14,030 bases of DNA from contig DDNW01000105.1 in assembly GCA_002341345.1 (NCBI GenBank), forward strand, positions 7,802 through 21,831, written 5' to 3'. Positions 8,366 through 14,030 of this stretch are shown one piece after another (positions within the stretch are counted from its first letter, which is position 1; the number at the start of each line of letters is the position of its first letter). Both the position numbers and the translations under genes were made by a program. The notes beneath the pieces are model-generated. The model saw only the letters and a list, made by a program, of their open reading frames with translations, was not told the origin of the DNA and ran no database searches. This DNA is from Erythrobacter sp. UBA2510 (GTDB lineage: Bacteria; Pseudomonadota; Alphaproteobacteria; Sphingomonadales; Sphingomonadaceae).

Positions 8366-8656
8366 GTGAACCTTCCCCTGGCGGTGTAATCTCCCGGAAA
8401 TTCGCGCCTGACCTTCGCGCCGCGCTGGTTTTTCCCGTCAGCCCGTGCCGATGCGCAGGGGTATGCAGGATTCCGGCATAAACCACGGCCGACCCGCGCA
8501 AAGCTGTGCCGGGACGCTTTTGACAGCATCGTGCAAACAATCCAGACAAAGCGCGAATTATCCCGAAAGGGTTGGTGAGCAGCGTAAACATTCGGGCGAG
8601 AACGCGGGTACCACCTGAATTTCTTGCGCCCGCGATTGTCCGGACAGGGGGTATGA
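8366..8656 (+). promoter_or_regulatory. 291-bp intergenic region with promoter-like and palindromic elements
   Basis: No believable gene is present here. Seen directly: an 8-bp direct repeat TTCGCGCC at 8401-8408 and 8414-8421; the inverted pair CCGGCA 8473-8478 and TGCCGG 8507-8512 with a 28-nt loop, too loose for a firm terminator call though followed by GCTTTTG; a perfect -35 consensus TTGACA at 8520-8525, with only poor -10 candidates (such as CAGACA at 8543-8548); and a perfect 10-bp palindrome TGTCCGGACA at 8637-8646, ten bases before the next start. Together these suggest that the second gene run can start from its own promoter. I recognise no riboswitch. Confidence 0.35.
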
Positions 8657-10075
8657 ATGTCGGGGATCAGCAGGCTTGGCGAAATGATCGACGGAGCGCG
8701 CGCGCGGCTGTGTTTCGCTGCGCGAATGACGGCGTTGCTGACGCTCACCCTGATGGCCGCGCCAGCCCATTCGCAGGAGCCGGAAACCACCGTCTTTACC
8801 GGCGGTATGCTGATCAGCGGGCTGAGCGTCCCGCCGCTGCACGATGCCACCATCGTGGTGCAAGGCGAGCGGATCGTCGCGGTCGGCCCCACCGCCGAAG
8901 TGGCCATTCCCGAGAACGCGCGGATCATCGACACCAGCGGCCGGACGATGATGCCCGGCCTGATCGACGCCCATGCCCACCTGTTCATGGTCGGCTATGG
9001 CAGCGAGGCGCACTGGTTCGAATGGCTCGAGGGCGAGGGCAGCCATTATTCGATCGAACAGATCATGGAGCTGTCCGGCTACCAGATGCTGATGTCGGGT
9101 GTGACCGGCGCAATCGATCTGGGCGGCAATGCGGAGGAGAGCGTTTCTGTGCGCAACCGCATTAACGCGGGCGGGATCGCGGGGCCGCGCCTGCAGGTCT
9201 CCGGCCCGCTGGTCACGCGGCGCGCCTTTGGCGGCTTTCCCGACGCGGCCTCAGCCGTGCTCAGCAGCCCGAGGGAAGGGGTCGAGATCGTCAACCGGCT
9301 GCACCGGATCGGCGTCGACGTGATCAAGCTGCATGCAGGCCTGACGCGCGAGGATTATTTCGCGATGGTCGAGGCCGCGCACGCCAATGGCATGAAAGTC
9401 CATGCCCACCTTTATGACGAGCCTGCGCTCAGGAACGCCATCGATGCGGGAGTGGACGTCTTCCAGCATGTCGGCTCGGCCGGTATGCCGACCTATTCGG
9501 ACGAAATCGTGAAGGAGGTTGCCGGGACCTTCCGCCCGATCGTGCTGACGGCCGCGCATCGCAGCTGGATCTATCCCGACACGGTCGCCTTTCCGGGCCG
9601 TCTGGAAGACCCGGCGATCAAGGCGCTGTTCCCGGAGGATATCTGGGCGGCGGTCCAGCACTCGTTCGAGGAATGGCCATCCGAAGGCTATTTTGCGCGG
9701 ATCGACCGGCAGATCGCCTATCGCAGCCCGCAGGTGAAGCAATGGATCGCTTCCAACGCGGTGATGGGCGTGGGTACCGACAGCGGCACGCCGATGAATT
9801 TCAACCACGACGGCCTGATCCGCGAAATGAAGGTGCTGGTCGACGAGGGCATGTCGCCGCTCGAAGTGATCCGCGACACCACCCGCGTCAATGCGCAGAT
9901 CATGGGCATGCGCGATATCGGCACGATCGAGCCGGGCAAATATGCCGACATCATCGTGGTCCCCGGTGACCCGGTCTATGCGGAACTGAACAATCTCTTT
10001 TCCGTGCAGGTCGTGATGAAGGGTGGCGTCCTTTACAAACTGGATGGCGAACCGACGATCCCTCTCCCGTTTTGA
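8657..10075 (+). CDS. exported metal-dependent amidohydrolase (imidazolonepropionase/prolidase-like)
   Basis: A 472-residue TIM-barrel amidohydrolase that should act in the periplasm. The chosen ATG at 8657 has GGGGG about five bases upstream; the hydrophobic segment MTALLTLTLMAAPAHSQ (24-40) is the signal core, so starts at residues 10 or 24 are also possible. The small beta-sandwich strand pair comes first (TVFTGGMLISG, ATIVVQGERIVAVGP), then the metal site: HAH at 106-108 (MPGLIDAHAHLF), Lys224 in VDVIKLHAG, His249/His251 in VHAHLYD, His271 in VFQHVGS and Asp375 in GVGTDSGTP. The C-terminal sandwich strand IGTIEPGKYADIIVVPGDP closes the family pattern. Related proteins split amides, cyclic imides or X-Pro and acyl-amino-acid bonds. 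It heads a run of exported enzymes, 28 nt before the GGT-like gene. The specific substrate is unknown. Confidence 0.9.
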   Translation: MSGISRLGEMIDGARARLCFAARMTALLTLTLMAAPAHSQEPETTVFTGGMLISGLSVPPLHDATIVVQGERIVAVGPTAEVAIPENARIIDTSGRTMMPGLIDAHAHLFMVGYGSEAHWFEWLEGEGSHYSIEQIMELSGYQMLMSGVTGAIDLGGNAEESVSVRNRINAGGIAGPRLQVSGPLVTRRAFGGFPDAASAVLSSPREGVEIVNRLHRIGVDVIKLHAGLTREDYFAMVEAAHANGMKVHAHLYDEPALRNAIDAGVDVFQHVGSAGMPTYSDEIVKEVAGTFRPIVLTAAHRSWIYPDTVAFPGRLEDPAIKALFPEDIWAAVQHSFEEWPSEGYFARIDRQIAYRSPQVKQWIASNAVMGVGTDSGTPMNFNHDGLIREMKVLVDEGMSPLEVIRDTTRVNAQIMGMRDIGTIEPGKYADIIVVPGDPVYAELNNLFSVQVVMKGGVLYKLDGEPTIPLPF

Positions 10076-10103
10076 TGCAAGTCCTGTCCATGGAAGCCAA
10101 GCG

Positions 10104-11990
10104 ATGACCGATACCTCAGCCAGACACGCCGTCAGCCGCCGTCAGGTGATGGCGGGCGGCCTGTCGACCGCTGCGGTTGCGGCGGCCATGCCCGCTGCGG
10201 CGCTGGCCCAGCGATCAGGGGCCCAGCAGGCAGACGCCGGACAGGCCGGGGTCGGGCGGCAGGCACCAGATGCGCCGACGAGCGCGCCTGCCCAGGTCGC
10301 GCAGCACCGCGTCGAGGTGCCAGGCCCCAACGGGCTCGTCGCCGCCGGGCATCCGCTGGCCTCGATGGCGGGGGTGTCGATGCTGATGCAGGGCGGCAGC
10401 GCCGCCGATGCCGCCGTCGCCGCTATGGCCGTGCTCAACGTGGTCGAGCCATGGGCTTCGAGCGCGGCGGGCAATGGCCTTGCCACCTGCCTCGAACGCA
10501 AGACCGGCAAGATCACCGCGCTCGCCTTCACCGGTGCAGCCCCGGCGCTGGTCGACGACACGGCTGACCCGTCGGTGTTCAACAACGGGCCCAGGGCCGT
10601 GGTGACGCCGGGCGCCTTCGGCGGCTGGATCGAGCTGGCCCGCCGCTATGGCAAGCTGCCGCTGGCGACGGTACTGGCCCCGGCGATCGGCTATGCGCAC
10701 GACGGCCACCCGCTCGACCCGTCGATCTCTCAGACCATCACCCGCATGCAGTCCGTGCTCTCCCGCTTTCCGACGAGCGCGGCGATCTACCTGCCCGAGG
10801 GCGCGCCGCCGCCGCCGCGCGGGATGTTCCGCAATGTGCCGCTGGCGCGAAGCTTTCAGGCGCTGGCCGATGCGGAGAGCGCCGCGCTGGCGGGCGGGGC
10901 GAGCCGCGAGGATGCACTGTCGGCGGCCTATGACTATTTCTACACCGGGCCCATTGCGCAGGAGATGGACCGCTTTTCGCGCGCCAGTGGCGGGTGGCTG
11001 CGCATGGCGGACATGGCCAGATACCGGCCCGTCTGGCGCGAACCGCTGGCGACCAATTATCGCGGCTATGACGTGATTTCCTCGCCGCTGACCTCGCGCA
11101 CCGGGCTGGAAACCTGCGAGCAGCTGAACCTGCTCGAAGGGTTCGACATCGCCTCCTTGCCGCCCGAGAGCCCAGAGGCGCTGCACCTGATTGCCGAGTG
11201 TATCAAGGTGACCAAGTCCGACGTCTATCGCTATGCGGCCGACCCGACTCAGACCAGTGTGCCGGTCGAGATCCTGACCTCGAAAGCCTTTGCCGAGCGT
11301 CGTCGCCACCTGATCGATCCGGCGCGCGCGATCCCTTTCCCGGCGGGCGGAGACATTGCCGGTGCGCCCATGCCACCGCGTTCGCTGGCCGTCGCCAGCC
11401 ACGTGCCGGGGCACACCACCAGCCTGTCGGTTACCGATAGCGAGGGCAATGCGGTCGCCGTAACCACCACGCTGGGCGGCGGTTTCGGGGCCTGCGTGGT
11501 GATGGGCGAGACGGGGCTGCTGTGCAATAACGGCCTCAGGACCGGCTCGACCGCGCCCTATCGCGACCATCCCAACTTTGTGCAGGGCGGGCGCGTGCCG
11601 CTGCTCGGCAATTGCCCGACCATCGTTCTCGAGAAAGGGCGTTTCAAGATGGCCTTCGGCACGCCCGGAGGCGAGACGATCGGCCAGACGCAGTTCCAGC
11701 ACCTGATCAATATTCTCGACCGCGGAATGCCGGTGCAGGAGGCGATCGAATATCCACGCCTCTCGCTCGATCCGGAGCCGGGGTTCTACACGCCGGGTGC
11801 CGCCATCACCCTGCGGCTGGAATCGCGCTTCGGCCCCGAGACTTTCGCCGGGTTGAAGGCCATGGGGCATAATGTGCAGCGGGTCGGGGCTTTTTCCACC
11901 GGCAGCATTCAGGCGGTGCTGGAAACGGAATATGGAACGCGGGTTGCGGGCTCCGACCCGCGCCGCATGGGCTATTCGGTGGGCTATTGA
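10104..11990 (+). CDS. Tat-exported gamma-glutamyltranspeptidase-like Ntn hydrolase
   Basis: A 628-residue member of the GGT family, a self-cleaving Ntn hydrolase. The ATG at 10104 is chosen because GGAAG (10092-10096) lies seven bases upstream; the frame is open further up, into the previous gene, but without a sensible signal. The N-terminus is a Tat signal: SRRQVMAGG with Arg12-Arg13, a hydrophobic core, and ALAQ near 33-36, followed by an Ala/Gln/Pro-rich linker to about 66. Family landmarks: GGSAADAAVAAMAVLNVVEP (98-116), VVTPGAFGGWIELARRYGKLP, and the processing site GHTTSLSVTD, with Thr438 as the expected N-terminal nucleophile of the small subunit, then GTPGGETIG. Compared by eye with E. 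coli GGT, the gamma-glutamyl-binding residues are changed: Arg114 to Thr143, Asn411 to Gly458, Gln430 to Gly477, Asp433 to Thr480, Ser462-Ser463 to Leu501-Gly502. So fold and processing are well supported, but glutathione hydrolysis is not. Confidence 0.87.
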   Translation: MTDTSARHAVSRRQVMAGGLSTAAVAAAMPAAALAQRSGAQQADAGQAGVGRQAPDAPTSAPAQVAQHRVEVPGPNGLVAAGHPLASMAGVSMLMQGGSAADAAVAAMAVLNVVEPWASSAAGNGLATCLERKTGKITALAFTGAAPALVDDTADPSVFNNGPRAVVTPGAFGGWIELARRYGKLPLATVLAPAIGYAHDGHPLDPSISQTITRMQSVLSRFPTSAAIYLPEGAPPPPRGMFRNVPLARSFQALADAESAALAGGASREDALSAAYDYFYTGPIAQEMDRFSRASGGWLRMADMARYRPVWREPLATNYRGYDVISSPLTSRTGLETCEQLNLLEGFDIASLPPESPEALHLIAECIKVTKSDVYRYAADPTQTSVPVEILTSKAFAERRRHLIDPARAIPFPAGGDIAGAPMPPRSLAVASHVPGHTTSLSVTDSEGNAVAVTTTLGGGFGACVVMGETGLLCNNGLRTGSTAPYRDHPNFVQGGRVPLLGNCPTIVLEKGRFKMAFGTPGGETIGQTQFQHLINILDRGMPVQEAIEYPRLSLDPEPGFYTPGAAITLRLESRFGPETFAGLKAMGHNVQRVGAFSTGSIQAVLETEYGTRVAGSDPRRMGYSVGY

Positions 11991-13900
11991 TGCGGGCTGT
12001 CACAATCATCGCCGCCAGCCTCGCGCTTGTCGCCATGCCTGCGCTGGCGCAGGAGAGCGCGGGCGAAGCAGGCGAGTGGGCGCATTTCGCGGGCGACATC
12101 GGGGCGACCAAATATTCGCCGCTCGACCAGATCGATGCCGGGACCATCGACCGGCTCGAGGTCGTGTGGCGCGCACCCGCGACCGATCCTGCGCTGATTG
12201 AGGAACAGCCCGACCTGCGGCTGTCGAATAACTGGCGCAACGCCCCGCTCGTGGTCGACGGGGTCATGTATCTCAGCAATCAGGCCGGACAGGTGGAGGC
12301 GCGCGATCCGGGCAGCGGCGCGGTGCTGTGGCGGCAGACCGATTTTGGACCCGGCGCCGGTTTCGCACGCAATCAGGCGGCCCGCGCGGTCGCCTATTGG
12401 CAGGATGGCGATGATGCGCGCATCGTCTCGGTGCGCAGCCCCTGGCTCTATTTGCTCGACGCGAAGACCGGCGCGCTGGTCGAAAGCTTTGGCGAAGGGG
12501 GCCGGGTCGATCTGCGCGCAGACCCGAACACGATCTATTCGTGGAACTACCCCGCGCCGATCGTGGTCGGCGACGTTATCGTGATCGGCGGCCAGCCCAT
12601 CGCGACCGGGATTGCCGACATCAACAAGGCCTCGCTCCCCGGCGACGTGCGCGGGTTCGATGTGCGTAGCGGCGAGCTGGTCTGGACTTTCAAAACGATC
12701 CCGCAAGAGGGTCAGCCGGGGGTCGAGACGTGGTACGAGGATAGCTGGGAGAACGCCGGCAAGACCAAGGTCTGGAATGCCTTCAGCGCGGACGAGGAAC
12801 TGGGCCTCGTCTACCTCCCGATCAGCGCGCCCAGCAGCGATTATGACGGCCGCGCGCGTCCGGGCGACAATCTTTACTCGGACTCGCTCGTCGCGCTGGA
12901 TGCGAAATCCGGCGAGATGGTCTGGCACTACCAGACCGTCCACCACGATCTGTGGGACTATGACCTGCCCTATCCACCGATGCTCGCCGACATCCGGGTG
13001 AACGGTGAACCACGCAAGGCCGCGATCCAGGTGACCAAGCTCGGCTATGTCTTCGCCTTCGACCGCGCGACGGGCGAACCGCTGTTCCCGATCGAGGAAG
13101 TGCCGGTGCCACAGGCTATCGTGGAGGGCGAATATACATCGCCCACGCAGCCGCGCCCGGTGAAACCTGCACCCTTCGAGCGGCAGAATATGGACGAGGA
13201 CGCGCTGATCGACTTCACCCCAGCGCTGCGCGCAGAGGCGGTCGAGATCCTCAATCGCTACGTCCACGGGCCGATGTACACCCCGCCGACCATCGCCGGG
13301 GGCGAGGACGGCAAGCTGGGCACGCTTTATTTGCCCGGTTGGGTCGGCGGTGCGAACTGGACCGGCGCCGCGCTCGATCCAGAAACGGGTGTCGCCTATA
13401 TCCCCTCGGTCACGGTGCCGTGGATCAGCCGCTACGATTATCGCCGCCCGCCCGAGGATAAGCTCTATCTCGACGGGCCGCAGGGCCTGCCGCTGGTCAA
13501 GCCGCCCTATGGCCGGATCACCGCGATCGACATGGATTCAGGCGATCATTTGTGGATGGTGCCCAATGGCGACGGGCCGCGCGATCACCCGCTGCTGAAG
13601 GACCTCGACCTGCCGCCGCTCGGCCAGTCGGGCCGCGCCGCGCCATTGCTGACCAGGACGTTCCTGTTCATGGGCGAGGGCGATGCGGTCGGCCTCAGCC
13701 TCCCCAGATATAGCGGCGGCAACATGTTCCGCGCCTATGACAAAGAAACCGGCGACGTGGCGTGGGAAATCGACCTCGGCGTCGGCACCACCGGCCCGCC
13801 GATCACCTACATGCATGAAGGGCGGCAATATATCGTCGTCGGCGTGGGCGGTGTGGATCACCCGGCCGAACTGGTCGCGCTGGCGATCGGGCAGGAGTGA
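11990..13900 (+). CDS. periplasmic PQQ-dependent dehydrogenase, glucose-dehydrogenase type
   Basis: A 636-residue quinoprotein of the eight-bladed propeller class, oxidising an alcohol or sugar with pyrroloquinoline quinone and passing electrons to the respiratory chain. The start is the ATG at 11990, which overlaps the GGT-like stop by one base (TGATG), with GGTGGG upstream. Residues 1-20 are a signal peptide (MRAVTIIAASLALVAMPALA). The body opens with GEWAHFAGDIGATKYSPLDQI, as in the C-terminal domain of membrane glucose dehydrogenase Gcd, and has repeated blade motifs such as LLDAKTGALVES and ALDAKSGEMVWHYQ. The Gcd active-site pair appears kept: Asp323 in VHHDLWDYD and Lys350 in VTKLGYVF, 27 residues apart as in E. 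coli Gcd (466 and 493). There is no five-helix membrane anchor, no CxxCH haem site, and no cysteine at all, so it lacks the vicinal disulfide of methanol dehydrogenases. PQQ synthesis genes are not in the window. Confidence 0.9.
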   Translation: MRAVTIIAASLALVAMPALAQESAGEAGEWAHFAGDIGATKYSPLDQIDAGTIDRLEVVWRAPATDPALIEEQPDLRLSNNWRNAPLVVDGVMYLSNQAGQVEARDPGSGAVLWRQTDFGPGAGFARNQAARAVAYWQDGDDARIVSVRSPWLYLLDAKTGALVESFGEGGRVDLRADPNTIYSWNYPAPIVVGDVIVIGGQPIATGIADINKASLPGDVRGFDVRSGELVWTFKTIPQEGQPGVETWYEDSWENAGKTKVWNAFSADEELGLVYLPISAPSSDYDGRARPGDNLYSDSLVALDAKSGEMVWHYQTVHHDLWDYDLPYPPMLADIRVNGEPRKAAIQVTKLGYVFAFDRATGEPLFPIEEVPVPQAIVEGEYTSPTQPRPVKPAPFERQNMDEDALIDFTPALRAEAVEILNRYVHGPMYTPPTIAGGEDGKLGTLYLPGWVGGANWTGAALDPETGVAYIPSVTVPWISRYDYRRPPEDKLYLDGPQGLPLVKPPYGRITAIDMDSGDHLWMVPNGDGPRDHPLLKDLDLPPLGQSGRAAPLLTRTFLFMGEGDAVGLSLPRYSGGNMFRAYDKETGDVAWEIDLGVGTTGPPITYMHEGRQYIVVGVGGVDHPAELVALAIGQE

Positions 13901-13910
13901 TGGAGGCAAG

Positions 13911-14030
13911 ATGATCCGCAGATTCCCTTGCGCCCTGCTGGCTGTGGCCGCGTCTATGGCGCAGGCAGTGGCCGCGCAGGAGGCCGAGACGCCCGGCGTC
14001 ACCCGCCCGCTGACCGAGTGGGAGATCACC
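13911..14030 (+). CDS. exported protein, N-terminus only (cut by window edge)
   Basis: Forty codons are seen before the window ends. The ATG at 13911 follows GGAGG at 13902-13906 and lies 10 nt after the dehydrogenase stop, so it is in the same operon. The N-terminus is a signal peptide: MIRR, a short hydrophobic core (ALLAVAASMAQAVAA) and a likely cut near AVAAQ, then a hydrophilic start (EAETPGVTRPLTEWEIT). No domain motif has appeared yet. A periplasmic c-type cytochrome or another exported enzyme acting with the quinoprotein would be typical in this place, but that is inference from position only. Confidence 0.65.
   Translation, partial: MIRRFPCALLAVAASMAQAVAAQEAETPGVTRPLTEWEIT

Noticed and set aside
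10023..10103. An upstream GTG start for the GGT-like gene
   Set aside because: It overlaps the amidohydrolase gene by over 50 bases, and the Tat signal and GGAAG site point to 10104.
10215..11870. A 551-codon minus-strand frame opposite the GGT-like gene
   Set aside because: Same composition artefact; no recognisable motif, and the plus-strand frame holds the GGT family landmarks.

Overview
The window looks like part of a GC-rich alphaproteobacterial genome, most probably from a sphingomonad (Sphingomonadales). The clues are the codon use, a TonB-dependent receptor with the plug opening IVVTARRREERLLDVPISVTAI, a spinster-type MFS transporter of the sort common in that order, and a run of exported hydrolases beside them. 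Genus cannot be set from the sequence. It reads as an accessory catabolic locus. There are no RNA genes, insertion sequences, CRISPR arrays or phage genes that I can see.

Layout: (1) 1-2997 (+) is the 3' four-fifths of a fused HyuA-HyuB ATP-dependent 5-oxoprolinase, running in from the left edge. (2) 3026-3655 (-) is a TetR-family regulator, convergent with the oxoprolinase. It is divergent from (3) 3769-6144 (+), a TonB-dependent outer-membrane receptor, and they share a 113-bp AT-rich control region. (4) 6174-7064 (+) is a cytoplasmic alpha/beta hydrolase, and (5) 7061-8365 (+) is an MFS transporter overlapping it by 4 nt. (6) After a 291-bp gap with promoter-like sequence comes a second tight run: 8657-10075 exported amidohydrolase, 10104-11990 Tat-exported gamma-glutamyltranspeptidase-like Ntn hydrolase, 11990-13900 secreted PQQ-dependent dehydrogenase of the glucose-dehydrogenase type, and 13911 onward the signal-peptide end of another exported protein cut by the window edge.

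Working model (inference): the receptor brings a substrate across the outer membrane. The periplasmic amidohydrolase, GGT-like enzyme and quinoprotein dehydrogenase cut and oxidise it. The MFS carrier moves products across the inner membrane, and the cytoplasmic hydrolase and 5-oxoprolinase finish the job. The TetR protein probably senses the substrate or a product. The substrate is unknown; amide, lactam or cyclic imide bonds are suggested by the enzymes present.

The most unusual point is the GGT-like enzyme. It keeps the autoprocessing and nucleophile threonine, but the residues that in E. coli GGT hold the gamma-glutamyl group are replaced, so it is unlikely to be an ordinary glutathione-cleaving GGT. 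Also notable are EF-hand-like calcium loops inside the predicted barrel of the TonB receptor.
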